A DNA stretch of 64,000 nt from Streptomyces nojiriensis (lineage in GTDB: Bacteria > Actinomycetota > Actinomycetes > Streptomycetales > Streptomycetaceae), in assembly GCF_017639205.1 (NCBI RefSeq), contig NZ_CP071139.1, forward strand, positions 3,426,001-3,490,000, written 5' to 3'. Positions within the stretch are counted from its first letter, which is position 1; every line of letters starts with the position of its first letter. Below, in pieces: positions 27,425 to 37,056 of this stretch. Both the position numbers and the translations under genes were made by a program. The notes below the pieces were generated by a model. That model had not been told where the DNA came from and searched no databases. It saw only the letters and a program-made list of their open reading frames with translations.

Positions 27425-27793
27425 TCACGCAGCGTCAGGCGCCCCGGGCGCGCCCTGCGCCTCCTGGGCGGCCGCCCAGCGCGCCTTGATCGTGTCGATC
27501 TTGCGGCCGTAGTGCACGGAGCACCACCACAGCCCGGCGAACACCGCGCCGAGGAAGAACATCGTCGGCACGACGAACCCGCTCACGATCAGGCCGATCT
27601 GCAGGGCCCAGCCCAGCTGGACCGCCCCGGGACGCGAGAGCATCCCGCACAGCAGCACCGACAGCAGCATGGCGACCCCGCACACCGTCCAGACCGTGGC
27701 CTGGGTCAGATCGGGGTCCTTCATCGCCACGAGCCCCGCGAAGCCGATCACGAAGAACTCGCCGATCAGCGTGCTCGCACACAGCGTGCGCAT
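27425..27793 (-). CDS. DUF4233 membrane protein
   Basis: A 122-residue protein with about four hydrophobic segments (LIGEFFVIGFAGLVAM, VWTVCGVAMLLSVLLCGML, LQIGLIVSGFVVPTMFFL and AVFAGLWWCSVHYG), then a basic Ala-rich cytosolic tail. It matches the DUF4233 family, which sits next to folC in actinobacteria. It begins 3 bp after the folC stop, so it is translationally linked to it. No biochemical function is known; a role near folate metabolism is suggested only by position. Confidence 0.82.
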   Translation of the reverse strand: MRTLCASTLIGEFFVIGFAGLVAMKDPDLTQATVWTVCGVAMLLSVLLCGMLSRPGAVQLGWALQIGLIVSGFVVPTMFFLGAVFAGLWWCSVHYGRKIDTIKARWAAAQEAQGAPGAPDAA

Positions 27794-27796
27794 CCC

Positions 27797-29335
27797 TCAG
27801 CCCCTCTTCAGCAGCAGGCGGGCCTCGCCCACCGTGATCACGGAACCGGTCACCAGGACCCCGGCCCCTCCGTATTCGGCCTCTTCCTCCGCCAGGGTGA
27901 TCGCCGCCTCCAGGGCGTCGTCCAGCCGCGGCTCCACCTGCACCCGGTCCGCGCCGAAGACCTCGACCGCGACGGCCGCCAGCTCGTCCGCGCCCATCGA
28001 CCGGTGGCTGGAGTTCTCCGTCACCACCACCTCCGCGAAGATCGGCTCGAAGGCCTCCAGCACCCCGCGGACGTCCTTGCCCTCGCTCGCGGCGACGACC
28101 CCGATCAGCCGGCTGAAGCCGAAGGACTCGGTGACCGCGTCCGCGGTGGCCGCCGCGCCCGCCGGGTTGTGCGCCGCGTCCAGGACCACCGTCGGGCTGC
28201 GCCGCACGACCTCCATGCGGCCCGGCGAGGACACCGAGGCGAAGGCCTTGCGCACGGTGTCCAGGTCCAGGACCCGGGCGTGCTCCTGGCCGACCCCGAA
28301 GAAGGCCTCGACGGCCGCCAGGGCCACCGCCGCGTTGTGCGCCATGTGCGCGCCGTACAGCGGCAGGAAGATGCCGTCGTACTCGCCGCCCACACCGCGC
28401 AGCGTCAGCTGCTGGCCGCCCACCGCGACCTCGCGCGAGACGACCCCGAACTCCATGCCCTCACGGGCCACCGTGGCGTCCACCTCGACGGCCTTCTTCA
28501 GCAGCACCTGCGCCGCGTCCACCGGCTGCTGGGCCAGGATCACGGTCGCGTCCTGCTTGACGATGCCGCCCTTCTCCACGGCGATCTCACCGGGCGTGGA
28601 GCCGAGCCGGTCGGTGTGGTCCAGGCTGATCGGGGTGACCACCGCGACGGACGCGTCGATGACGTTGGTCGCGTCCCAGCTGCCGCCCATGCCGACCTCG
28701 ACCACGGCCACGTCCACCGGGGTGTCCGCGAAGGCCGCGTAGGCCATTCCGGTGAGCACCTCGAAGAAGGACAGCCGGTACTCCTCGGCTGCGTCGACCA
28801 TCTCCACGTACGGCTTGATGTCGTGGTACGTCTCGACGAACCGCTCGGCGGTGATCGGCTCCCCGTCGAGGCTGATCCGCTCGGTGATCGACTGCACGTG
28901 CGGGCTGGTGTAGCGCCCGGTGCGCAGCTCGAAGGCGTTCAGCAGGGCCTCGATCATGCGGGCCGTGCTCGTCTTGCCGTTGGTGCCGGTGACGTGGATG
29001 GACGGGTACGCGCGCTGCGGCTCGCCCAGCACGTCCATCAGCGCCGCGATCCGCGACACCGAGGGCTCCAGCTTGGTCTCGCCCCAGCGGGTGGCGAGCT
29101 CCTGCTCCACCTCCAGCAGCGCCTTGGCGACCTCCGGGTCGACGGGCCGGGCGGGTACCGGGTCGCCCTGGGGCGGTCCGGCCTGGGCGCGCAGGGTGCG
29201 GCTGCCGGCCTCGATCACCGCCAGGTCGGGGTCGCGGTCGGACTCTTCCGCCACGATCTGGTCGAACTCGTCGAAGGTACCGGCGAGGTCGTCGTTGTCG
29301 TCGCGGTCGTGGCTCTCGGGCTGCTGGTCACTCAC
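27797..29335 (-). CDS. folC: Bifunctional folylpolyglutamate synthase/dihydrofolate synthase
   Basis: FolC makes dihydrofolate from dihydropteroate and glutamate and then extends the polyglutamate tail. The 512-residue protein has an acidic, probably disordered N-terminal extension (about 1-65) before the Mur-ligase-type core: HVTGTNGKTSTAR (ATP loop), the segment VAVVEVGMGGSWDATNV, LDHTDRLG and VVLDAAHNPAGA. The start is GTG 29335. The extension is longer than in most homologues, and a start nearer the core cannot be excluded. It is divergent from the Mbl-like gene across 116 bp. Confidence 0.95.
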   Translation of the reverse strand: MSDQQPESHDRDDNDDLAGTFDEFDQIVAEESDRDPDLAVIEAGSRTLRAQAGPPQGDPVPARPVDPEVAKALLEVEQELATRWGETKLEPSVSRIAALMDVLGEPQRAYPSIHVTGTNGKTSTARMIEALLNAFELRTGRYTSPHVQSITERISLDGEPITAERFVETYHDIKPYVEMVDAAEEYRLSFFEVLTGMAYAAFADTPVDVAVVEVGMGGSWDATNVIDASVAVVTPISLDHTDRLGSTPGEIAVEKGGIVKQDATVILAQQPVDAAQVLLKKAVEVDATVAREGMEFGVVSREVAVGGQQLTLRGVGGEYDGIFLPLYGAHMAHNAAVALAAVEAFFGVGQEHARVLDLDTVRKAFASVSSPGRMEVVRRSPTVVLDAAHNPAGAAATADAVTESFGFSRLIGVVAASEGKDVRGVLEAFEPIFAEVVVTENSSHRSMGADELAAVAVEVFGADRVQVEPRLDDALEAAITLAEEEAEYGGAGVLVTGSVITVGEARLLLKRG

Positions 29336-29451
29336 AGGGCCAGTCTACGGACGGGGACCCGGAGGACTTTCGGCCCGGCCGTTTCGGGACCTCCGGCGCC
29401 CGGAGCGACCGGATCGTTATGCAAGCCTTGCGGCAGGAGATAGGGGAATAA

Positions 29452-30501
29452 ATGCCGCAGGCCAGCAGCAACAAGACAGTATCCAGCCGCGACATAGGGA
29501 TCGACCTGGGCACCGCCAACACCCTCGTCTACGCACGGGGGCACGGGATCGTCCTCAATGAGCCGTCCGTGGTCGCCGTACGGGCCGGCACCACCACCGC
29601 CCTGGCCGTCGGCACGGACGCCAAGGAGACCATCGGCCGCACCCCCGGCTCCATCACCGCGATCCGCCCGCTCAGGGGCGGCGTGATCTGCGACTACGAG
29701 GCAGCGGAGGAGATGATCCGGCACTTCGTCCGCAAGGCCGTCCCGGGCCGGCGGCCCCGCACCCGCATGGTGATCTGCGTGCCCTCCGGCGTCACCCCGG
29801 TCGAGCGGCGGGCCATCGTCCAGGCGGCCACCCGCGCCGGAGCCAGGGTCGTGCACCTGATCGAGGAGCCGATGGCCGCGGCGATCGGCGCCGGGCTGCC
29901 CGTGGCCGAACCCCGCGGCTCCATGGTCGTGGACATCGGCGGCGGCACCTCCGAGGTCGCCGTCATCTCCCTGGGCGGCATCGTCACGTCCAGGTCGCTG
30001 CGCGTCGGCGGGGACCGGCTCGACGCGGCCGTCATGGACCACGTACGCAAGGAACACGGGCTGCTCATCGGGGAGCGCACCGCCGAGGACGTCAAGCTCG
30101 GCGTCGGATCGGCCTGGCCGGTTCCGGACCGGCCGGAGCTGGAGACGCGCACCTTCACCGTGCGCGGCCGCGAGAAGGTCGGCGGCATGCCCCAGACCCT
30201 CCGGCTGACCGCCCAGGACGTCCGGGCCGCGCTCGACGAGCCCATCGAGGCGATCATCGCCGCCGTGCGCACCACCCTGGAGGAGTGCCCGCCGGAGCTG
30301 TCCGGTGACGTGATGGAACACGGCATCGTGCTGACCGGCGGCGGAGCACTGCTGCCCGGCATGGACCTGAGGATGGCTTCCGCCACGGGCATCCCGGTCT
30401 TCGTAGCGGACGACCCGCTGGACTGCGTGGCACTGGGCTCCGGCCGCTGCGTGGAGGACCTGGACACCCCGGGCGCCCTGCCGGCCCCGGCCCGGGGCTA
30501 G
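29452..30501 (+). CDS. Second MreB/Mbl-like bacterial actin
   Basis: A 349-residue actin paralogue. It retains [17 protein letters not shown] (phosphate 1), [30 protein letters not shown] (phosphate 2) and [14 protein letters not shown]. It is clearly related to MreB 3 kb away but diverges in the loops (e.g. SAWPVPDRPELETRTF in place of [12 protein letters not shown]). AGGAGATAGGGG stands before the ATG. It is monocistronic and converges on a histidine-kinase gene 24 bp away. Streptomyces carry several MreB-like proteins (MreB, Mbl and a shorter third one). Full-length features favour an Mbl-type role in spore-wall synthesis, but its orthology needs a tree. Confidence 0.9.
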   Translation: MPQASSNKTVSSRDIGIDLGTANTLVYARGHGIVLNEPSVVAVRAGTTTALAVGTDAKETIGRTPGSITAIRPLRGGVICDYEAAEEMIRHFVRKAVPGRRPRTRMVICVPSGVTPVERRAIVQAATRAGARVVHLIEEPMAAAIGAGLPVAEPRGSMVVDIGGGTSEVAVISLGGIVTSRSLRVGGDRLDAAVMDHVRKEHGLLIGERTAEDVKLGVGSAWPVPDRPELETRTFTVRGREKVGGMPQTLRLTAQDVRAALDEPIEAIIAAVRTTLEECPPELSGDVMEHGIVLTGGGALLPGMDLRMASATGIPVFVADDPLDCVALGSGRCVEDLDTPGALPAPARG

Positions 30502-30525
30502 GCCGTCTCTTCCGGATCTTGCCGG

Positions 30526-31686
30526 TCAGCCGCGCGGGAGGGTGGCGACGACCTCGTACGAGTCCCGCGTGCGCGTCGCCGTCAGGGTCCCGCCCAGGCT
30601 GCGTACGCGCTCGGACATGCTCGCCGTGCCCGAGCCCGCCGAGACGGGGGCCCGGCCCGGGGTCCGGGCCGGCAGCGCGTTGCTGACGGCTATCCGCAGC
30701 CGCGGGCCGTCCGTCGTGATCGACACCTCGATGGTCTGCCCGTGCGCGTGCTTGGCGGCGTTGGTCAGGCACTCCTGCACCACCCGGTAGACCGCCGCCT
30801 GCCGCAGCGGGGAGAGCCCGTGCGCGTCCTGGTCCATGACCAGCCGGACGGGCGAACCGGCGCGCCCGCTCTCCTCGGCGAGCGCCGGCAGCCCGTCCAC
30901 ACCCGGGGTCGAGGCCCGCTCCCCGCGCTGCACGATGATCTCGTTGAGCACCAGATGGGCCCGCCGGGCGGTGTCGGCCAGCTCCTCGAAGTCCGGCCCG
31001 TACGCCGTCTCGCGCGCCCGCATCGACAGCACCTCGGAGCGGACCGTGAGCAGGGTCAGCTCGCGCCCGACGAAGTCGTGGACGTCGCGGGCCACGGACG
31101 TGCGCTCCTGCTGGACGGCATGGAGAACGGCCGACTCGGCCCGCCGGGCGGTCAGCTCCCCGACCAAATCGTGCCGGTAGGCGGCGATGCCCACCGCGGA
31201 GGCGAGCACCCCGATGGGCACGACCAGGCTGAGGAACCCGCTGAGGGTCTGCCCCGCGGGCTCGGGCCAGCCCGGCAGGACGAACATGACCAGCGCGAAG
31301 GCGACGTAGCCGAGCGTGGCGAGGATCCCGGCCCGGCGCCCGCGGTAACGGCCGACCGAGTAGAGGGCGAACTGGATCAGGGTGAGCTCGTGCAGCCACC
31401 CGATGAAGAGCAGCGCGGCCAGGTACGAGATCCAGGGCTGCCGGCGGCGCACCAGCAGGGTGGTGCAGCCCAGGGCCAGGACCACGGCGGCGGCCGGCCC
31501 GCTCAGCGAGTTGTCGGCGGCGGCCAGACCCGGAAGGTCGAGGGCCATCAGGCCGAGGCAGGCGAGCGCGGTGAGCACGTCCACGGCCCGCGGCGACCCG
31601 GCCCAGCTCTCGGTGTGCCGGCGGCCGGAAGCCACCAGCCGGTCGAAGGCCGGGACGACGGGCTTGACGCGCATGCCCTCCATCAT
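30526..31686 (-). CDS. NarL/DesK-type sensor histidine kinase, orphan
   Basis: A 386-residue HisKA_3-type kinase. Four or five hydrophobic segments lie in residues 37-170, then the dimerisation/phosphoacceptor helix ERTSVARDVHDFVG with His203, the N-box QECLTNAAKHAHG, and a G-box GSGTASMSERVRSLGG. All catalytic boxes are present, though the H-box reads RDVHD rather than the usual RELHD. No response-regulator gene lies next to it, so it either acts on a distant partner or has lost one. The start is uncertain: two adjacent ATGs, 31686 and 31683, have only a weak CGGAGCG upstream. Confidence 0.86.
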   Translation of the reverse strand: MMEGMRVKPVVPAFDRLVASGRRHTESWAGSPRAVDVLTALACLGLMALDLPGLAAADNSLSGPAAAVVLALGCTTLLVRRRQPWISYLAALLFIGWLHELTLIQFALYSVGRYRGRRAGILATLGYVAFALVMFVLPGWPEPAGQTLSGFLSLVVPIGVLASAVGIAAYRHDLVGELTARRAESAVLHAVQQERTSVARDVHDFVGRELTLLTVRSEVLSMRARETAYGPDFEELADTARRAHLVLNEIIVQRGERASTPGVDGLPALAEESGRAGSPVRLVMDQDAHGLSPLRQAAVYRVVQECLTNAAKHAHGQTIEVSITTDGPRLRIAVSNALPARTPGRAPVSAGSGTASMSERVRSLGGTLTATRTRDSYEVVATLPRG

Positions 31687-31799
31687 CCGTGGTCCGCGCT
31701 CCGGTTCGGATCACCCGGAACCGAAACCGGAGTGATTTAGGGCACTTCGGACAGCAGTCCGTTGTGGCACCGGTCCTCGCACGGGGAAGGGATACGGCG

Positions 31800-31834
31800 A
31801 AGGCCCCCGCGTCGACCGACGGCGCGGGGGCCTT
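31800..31834 (-). terminator. Terminator of valS
   Basis: Perfect 12-bp stem (31800-31811 with 31823-31834) and 11-nt loop, 24 bp past the valS stop. Confidence 0.85.
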
Positions 31835-31857
31835 CTCCTGTGCGTACGTACCGGCTG

Positions 31858-34479
31858 CTAGGCGGCCGGCAGGCCGTCCAGCTGCGCCTGGAGCCGGGCG
31901 ATGTCCGCCTCGGCCTTGGCGAGCCGGCCCTTGATCTTGTCCACGACGTTGTCCGGGGCCTTGGCGATGAACGCCTCGTTCCCGAGCTTCGCCTCGGCCT
32001 GCTGCTTCTCCTTCTCCGCGGCGCCCAGGTCCTTCGTCAGACGCTTGCGCTCGGCGGCGACGTCGATGGTGCCCGACAGGTCGAGCGCGACGGTGCCGCC
32101 GGCGACCGGGAGGGTCGCGGTGGCGCTGAAGGAGTCACCCTCCGGCTGGAGGCGCAGCAGCTGCCGGATGGCCGCCTCGTGCGCGCCCAGCCCGGTGGCG
32201 CCGAGCTCCAGACGGGCCGGAACCTTCTGGCCGTCCTGCAGACCCTGCTCCTTGCGGAAGCGGCGGACCTCGGTGATCACCGACTGGACGGAGGCGATCT
32301 CCGCCTCGGCGGCCTCGTCGCGGAAGCCGCTGTCCTTGGGCCAGTCGGCGATGACGAGGGACTCGCCGCCGGTCAGCGTGGTCCACAGCGTCTCGGTGAC
32401 GAAGGGGACGACCGGGTGCAGCAGGCGCAGCATGACGTCGATGACCTCGCCGAGGACGCGGCCGGAGACCTTGGCCTGCTCGCCGCCCGCGAAGAAGGTC
32501 GTCTTCGACAGCTCGACGTACCAGTCGAAGACCTCGTCCCACGCGAAGTGGTAGAGCGCCTCGCTGAGCTTCGAGAACTGGTAGTCCTCGTAGTACGCGT
32601 CGACCTGCGCGACCGTCTCGTTCAGCCGGGACAGGATCCACCGGTCGGTGGCCGACAGCTGCTCGACGGGCGGCAGCTCGCCCTCGATCGTGGCGCCGTT
32701 CATCATCGCGAAACGCGTGGCGTTCCAGATCTTGTTGGCGAACTTGCTGGATGCCTGGACCCAGTCCTCGCCGATCGGGACGTCGACGCCCGGGTTGGCG
32801 CCGCGGGCCAGGGTGAAGCGGACGGCGTCGGAACCGTACTTGTCCATCCAGTCCAGCGGGTTGACCACGTTGCCGAAGGACTTCGACATCTTCTTGCCGC
32901 GCTCGTCGCGGACCATGCCGTGCAGGGCGATGGTGTGGAACGGCGGGGTGCCGTCCATCGCGTAGAGGCCGAACATCATCATCCGGGCGACCCAGAAGAA
33001 GAGGATGTCGTAGCCGGTGACCAGGACGGCGTTCGGGTAGAACTTCTCCAGGCTTTCGGTCTGCTGCGGCCAGCCGAGCGTGGAGAACGGCCACAGGCCC
33101 GAGGAGAACCAGGTGTCCAGGACGTCGGTGTCCTGGGTCCAGCCCTCGCCGGTGGGCGGCTGCTCGTCCGGTCCGACGCAGACGACCTCGCCGTTCGGGC
33201 CGTACCAGACCGGGATGCGGTGACCCCACCACAGCTGGCGCGAGATGCACCAGTCGTGGAGGTTGTCGACCCAGTCGAAGTACCGCTTCTCCATCTCCTG
33301 CGGGTGGATCTTGACCTCGCCGTTGCGGACCGCGTCACCGGCGGCCTTGGCGAGCGGGCCGACCTTGACCCACCACTGCATCGACAGGCGCGGCTCGATG
33401 GTGGTCTTGCAGCGCGAGCAGTGGCCGACGGAGTGCGTGTACGGGCGCTTCTCGGCGACGATCCGGCCCTCGGCGCGCAGCGCGCCGACGATGGCGGAGC
33501 GGGCCTCCAGCCGGTCCAGGCCCTGGAAGGGGCCGTGGGCGGTGATGATCGCGTGCTCGTCCATGACGGCGAGGTTCGGCAGGTTGTGGCGCTGGCCGAT
33601 CTCGAAGTCGTTCGGGTCGTGCGCCGGGGTCACCTTGACGGCGCCGGTGCCGAACTCCGGGTCGACGTGCTCGTCCGCGACGACCGGGATGCGGCGGCCG
33701 GTGAGCGGCAGCTCGATCTCGGTGCCGACGAGGTGCTTGTAGCGCTCGTCCTCGGGGTGGACGGCGACGGCCGTGTCACCCAGCATCGTCTCGGCGCGGG
33801 TGGTCGCGACGACGATGGACGCGTCGCCCTCGCCGTAGCGGATCGAGACGAGCTCGCCCTCGTCGTCCTGGTACTCGACCTCGATGTCGGAGATCGCGGT
33901 CAGGCAGCGGGGGCACCAGTTGATGATGCGCTCGGCGCGGTAGATCAGCTCGTCGTCGTAGAGCTTCTTGAAGATGGTCTGGACGGCCTCGGAGAGGCCC
34001 TCGTCCATGGTGAAGCGCTCACGGGACCAGTCGACGCCGTCGCCGAGGCGGCGCATCTGGCCGGAGATCTGACCGCCGGACTCGTCCTTCCACTGCCAGA
34101 CGCGCTCGACGAAGGCCTCCCGGCCGAGGTCGTGGCGGGACTTGCCCTCCTTGGCGAGCTCGCGCTCGACGACGTTCTGGGTGGCGATGCCGGCGTGGTC
34201 CATGCCGGGCTGCCACAGCGTCTCGTAGCCCTGCATGCGCTTGCGGCGGGTGAGGGCGTCGATCAGCGTGTGCTCGAAGGCGTGGCCCAGGTGCAGGCTG
34301 CCGGTGACGTTGGGCGGCGGGATGACGATCGCGTACGGAGGCTTCTCGCTCTTGGCGTCCGCCTCGAAGTAACCGCGCTCTACCCAGCGCTCGTAGAGCT
34401 TCCCTTCTACCTCGGCCGGCGCGTACGTGGTCGGCAGTTCGGAGGTGGGGCTGCTGGGTGTCTGCGTGTTCTCGGTCAC
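31858..34479 (-). CDS. valS: Valyl-tRNA synthetase
   Basis: Class Ia synthetase, 873 residues, charging tRNA-Val. The HIGH-type motif is in [15 protein letters not shown] and the KMSKS motif in [10 protein letters not shown]. The editing domain (CP1) includes [20 protein letters not shown] and [12 protein letters not shown]. The C-terminal coiled-coil arm (about 815-870, [16 protein letters not shown]) is characteristic of ValRS. The start is GTG 34479. The 127-bp divergent region to the next gene shows no T-box that I can recognise. Confidence 0.98.
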   Translation of the reverse strand: MTENTQTPSSPTSELPTTYAPAEVEGKLYERWVERGYFEADAKSEKPPYAIVIPPPNVTGSLHLGHAFEHTLIDALTRRKRMQGYETLWQPGMDHAGIATQNVVERELAKEGKSRHDLGREAFVERVWQWKDESGGQISGQMRRLGDGVDWSRERFTMDEGLSEAVQTIFKKLYDDELIYRAERIINWCPRCLTAISDIEVEYQDDEGELVSIRYGEGDASIVVATTRAETMLGDTAVAVHPEDERYKHLVGTEIELPLTGRRIPVVADEHVDPEFGTGAVKVTPAHDPNDFEIGQRHNLPNLAVMDEHAIITAHGPFQGLDRLEARSAIVGALRAEGRIVAEKRPYTHSVGHCSRCKTTIEPRLSMQWWVKVGPLAKAAGDAVRNGEVKIHPQEMEKRYFDWVDNLHDWCISRQLWWGHRIPVWYGPNGEVVCVGPDEQPPTGEGWTQDTDVLDTWFSSGLWPFSTLGWPQQTESLEKFYPNAVLVTGYDILFFWVARMMMFGLYAMDGTPPFHTIALHGMVRDERGKKMSKSFGNVVNPLDWMDKYGSDAVRFTLARGANPGVDVPIGEDWVQASSKFANKIWNATRFAMMNGATIEGELPPVEQLSATDRWILSRLNETVAQVDAYYEDYQFSKLSEALYHFAWDEVFDWYVELSKTTFFAGGEQAKVSGRVLGEVIDVMLRLLHPVVPFVTETLWTTLTGGESLVIADWPKDSGFRDEAAEAEIASVQSVITEVRRFRKEQGLQDGQKVPARLELGATGLGAHEAAIRQLLRLQPEGDSFSATATLPVAGGTVALDLSGTIDVAAERKRLTKDLGAAEKEKQQAEAKLGNEAFIAKAPDNVVDKIKGRLAKAEADIARLQAQLDGLPAA

Positions 34480-34606
34480 GGGGCACAGTTTAGAGCGGTA
34501 ACAGTCCAGTCATGAAACCGGTATTCCCGGGGCCCGGCGCCCTTCCCGCGCCTGGCTTCCGTCAGGATGTGTGAAACGTATAAGCAACCTCATTGGGGGA
34601 CGCGGG

Positions 34607-35545
34607 ATGAGCTACAACCAGCCAGGGCCCTACGGGCAGCAGCCCCAGCAGCCGGGACCGTACGGGCAGCAGCCCCCGCCGCCGCCCGGCCCGTACGGGC
34701 AGCCCGCCCCGCAGCCCAACCCGTACGGGCAGCCCGCGGCCCCGCAGCCGGGCTACGGCTACCCGCAGCAGCCGGGCGTCCCCCCGCAGGGCTACCCCCA
34801 GCAGCCCCCGACGCCGGCGTACGGCTACCCGCAGCAGCAGGCCCCGTACGGCGGCCAGCCCCCGAAGAAGTCCAAGGCCGGCGTGATCATCGGCGTGATC
34901 GTCGCGGTCGCGGTGATCGCGGGCGGCGGCTGGTACCTCATGGGCGGCGGGGGCGGCAACATCTCCGCGGACACCAAGGGCTACAAGCTGGTCGCCCCGG
35001 AGTCGGTGGACGACTTCAAGAAGGACCCCAAGTACAAGGAGAAGAGCTTCTCCGACGAGGACCGCAAGGAAGCCGAGGCGGTGGGCGTCAAGAATCCCAC
35101 CAAGGTGGGCATGGGTTACGAGACCGCCAAAGACCCGTCGAACCCGCTGGCCGGCAAACTCCTCAACTTCTCGGGCCTCTACGGCGAGGTGGCGGCCCCG
35201 GAGAAGGCCGTGGACGGCTACTTCGCCACGGCCAAGCTGGAGGCTGCCAAGAACGACAGCAAGATGTCGGTCGAGCTCATCGGCAGCCCGAAGACGATGA
35301 GTCCGGCCAACTTCAAGGGCGCCGTGATGAAGTGCCAGGAAGCCAAGTTCATCTCGAAGGACACGACGGTCAAGGGACCCAAGGAGTTCACTCTCCCGAT
35401 CTGCATCTGGGGTGACTTCAGCACCGTCGGCACGGTCACCTCCATGGAAGTGGCGTCCCTGCTCAGCGGCAAGTCGGGCTACACCCTGGAGCAGACCGCG
35501 GAACTCGCCGCGAAGCTCTACAACACTTCACGCGTCAAGAAGTAG
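34607..35545 (+). CDS. PYGQ-repeat single-span membrane protein, unknown function
   Basis: A 312-residue protein I cannot name. Residues 1-86 are low-complexity Pro/Tyr/Gly/Gln with repeated GPYGQQP/PYGQPAPQ units. A basic KKSKAG precedes one membrane span (about 88-106, VIIGVIVAVAVIAGGGWYLM). A hydrophilic extracytoplasmic domain of about 195 residues follows, with two cysteines (MKCQEAKF, LPICIWGDF) that could form a disulfide. ATG 34607 follows GGGGGACGCGGG; an upstream in-frame ATG at 34571 lacks such a site. The layout (PYG-rich cytosolic arm, one span, outer domain) is common among actinobacterial envelope proteins. Confidence 0.82.
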   Translation: MSYNQPGPYGQQPQQPGPYGQQPPPPPGPYGQPAPQPNPYGQPAAPQPGYGYPQQPGVPPQGYPQQPPTPAYGYPQQQAPYGGQPPKKSKAGVIIGVIVAVAVIAGGGWYLMGGGGGNISADTKGYKLVAPESVDDFKKDPKYKEKSFSDEDRKEAEAVGVKNPTKVGMGYETAKDPSNPLAGKLLNFSGLYGEVAAPEKAVDGYFATAKLEAAKNDSKMSVELIGSPKTMSPANFKGAVMKCQEAKFISKDTTVKGPKEFTLPICIWGDFSTVGTVTSMEVASLLSGKSGYTLEQTAELAAKLYNTSRVKK

Positions 35546-35562
35546 GCAGGACAGCGGGACAT

Positions 35563-35600
35563 GCAGAAGGGGCGCCCCCGGTCGGGGGCGCCCCTTCTGC
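35563..35600. terminator. Bidirectional terminator between PYGQ gene and clpX
   Basis: Perfect 18-bp inverted repeat (35563-35580 with 35583-35600) between convergent genes, with A-rich and T-rich bases near the base of the stem. Confidence 0.88.
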
Positions 35601-35616
35601 GTGGTGTTCGTTGCGG

Positions 35617-36903
35617 CTACGCCGACTTCTCGTGCGGGCCCTGGTCCTTCGGGACGATCCGGGGGACCAGCGTCGGGTTGACGTTGGAGCGGACCACCTC
35701 CGAGGTGATGACCACGCGGGCCACGTCCTTGCGGGACGGGACCTCGTACATCACCGACATCAGGACCTCTTCCATGATGGCGCGCAGGCCGCGCGCGCCC
35801 GTCTGGCGGAGGATCGCCTGGTCCGCGATGGCCTCCAGCGCCTCGCGCTCGAAGTCCAGCTCCACACCGTCGAGTTCGAACAGCCGCTGGTACTGCTTCA
35901 CCAGCGCGTTGCGCGGCTCGATCAGGATCTGGAGCAGGGCCTCACGGTCCAGGTTGTGCACGGAGGTCAGCACGGGGAGGCGGCCGATGAACTCGGGGAT
36001 CATCCCGAACTTCACCAGGTCCTCCGGCATGACCTCCTGGAACTGGTCGCTGGCCTCGATCTCGCGCTTCGAGCGGATCGTCGCCCCGAAGCCGATTCCC
36101 TTGGCGCCCGCACGCGACTCGATGATCTTCTCCAGGCCGGCGAAGGCGCCGCCCACGATGAAGAGCACGTTCGTCGTGTCGATCTGGATGAACTCCTGGT
36201 GCGGGTGCTTCCGGCCGCCCTGCGGCGGTACGGAGGCGGTCGTGCCTTCCAGGATCTTCAGGAGGGCCTGCTGCACGCCCTCGCCGCTCACGTCGCGCGT
36301 GATCGACGGGTTCTCGCTCTTGCGGGCCACCTTGTCGATCTCGTCGATGTAGATGATCCCGGTCTCGGCCTTCTTGACGTCGTAGTCGGCGGCCTGGATC
36401 AGCTTCAGCAGGATGTTCTCGACGTCCTCGCCGACGTACCCGGCCTCCGTCAGCGCCGTCGCGTCGGCGATGGCGAAGGGGACGTTCAGCATGCGGGCGA
36501 GGGTCTGCGCGAGCAGCGTCTTGCCCGAGCCCGTGGGGCCCAGCAGCAGGATGTTGGACTTGGCGAGCTCGATCGCGTCGTCCCGGCCCTGCGCGCCGCC
36601 GTTCTCGCCGGCCTGCACGCGCTTGTAGTGGTTGTAGACCGCTACCGAGAGCGCCTTCTTCGCCGGCTCCTGGCCGACGACGTAGCTCTCCAGGAACTCG
36701 TAGATCTCACGGGGCTTGGGGAGTTCCTCCCACCGGACCTCGGAGGTCTCCGCGAGCTCCTCTTCGATGATCTCGTTGCAGAGGTCGATGCACTCGTCGC
36801 AGATGTAAACACCGGGTCCTGCGATGAGCTTCTTCACCTGCTTCTGGCTCTTTCCGCAGAACGAGCACTTGAGCAGATCGCCGCCGTCACCGATGCGTGC
36901 CAC
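35617..36903 (-). CDS. clpX: ATP-dependent Clp protease ATPase subunit ClpX
   Basis: The AAA+ unfoldase that feeds ClpP. The 428-residue protein has an N-terminal zinc-binding domain (Cys13, Cys16, Cys35, Cys38 in CSFCGK and CDECID), Walker A GPTGSGKT (122-129), Walker [10 protein letters not shown], sensor and pore-loop sequence, and the RKDVARV C-terminal region. The start is GTG 36903. It follows clpP1-clpP2 on the same strand, but two tandem hairpins lie in the 153-bp gap, so separate transcription is likely. Confidence 0.98.
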   Translation of the reverse strand: MARIGDGGDLLKCSFCGKSQKQVKKLIAGPGVYICDECIDLCNEIIEEELAETSEVRWEELPKPREIYEFLESYVVGQEPAKKALSVAVYNHYKRVQAGENGGAQGRDDAIELAKSNILLLGPTGSGKTLLAQTLARMLNVPFAIADATALTEAGYVGEDVENILLKLIQAADYDVKKAETGIIYIDEIDKVARKSENPSITRDVSGEGVQQALLKILEGTTASVPPQGGRKHPHQEFIQIDTTNVLFIVGGAFAGLEKIIESRAGAKGIGFGATIRSKREIEASDQFQEVMPEDLVKFGMIPEFIGRLPVLTSVHNLDREALLQILIEPRNALVKQYQRLFELDGVELDFEREALEAIADQAILRQTGARGLRAIMEEVLMSVMYEVPSRKDVARVVITSEVVRSNVNPTLVPRIVPKDQGPHEKSA

Positions 36904-36976
36904 GAGGTGCTTCCCCTTCGCCTGGGAGACGCCTGGTTCAGCGCTCCTGGTGCCTCATATCCGACGGTACCTTGCC

Positions 36977-36998
36977 GGGGGCCCCGTGCGGGGCCCCC
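36977..36998 (-). terminator. Hairpin upstream of clpX (distal)
   Basis: 9-bp perfect GC stem (36977-36985 with 36990-36998) and 4-nt loop, the second of two hairpins after clpP2. Confidence 0.65.
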
Positions 36999-37009
36999 TT
37001 GACGTGGTT

Positions 37010-37033
37010 CACATCGCCGAATCCGGCGATGTG
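37010..37033 (-). terminator. Hairpin directly after clpP2
   Basis: 10-bp perfect stem (37010-37019 with 37024-37033) and 4-nt loop, 24 bp past the clpP2 stop. Confidence 0.7.
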
Positions 37034-37056
37034 CCCGCGTCAACTGGCGGCAAGGA

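Noticed and set aside
31762-34515. Plus-strand open frame of 917 codons antisense to valS
   Set aside because: valS is certain from HIGH and KMSKS motifs; the antisense translation has no family features.
34480-34606. T-box or other riboswitch upstream of valS
   Set aside because: The gap is only 127 bp, shared with a divergent gene, and shows no T-box sequence or terminator/antiterminator pair.
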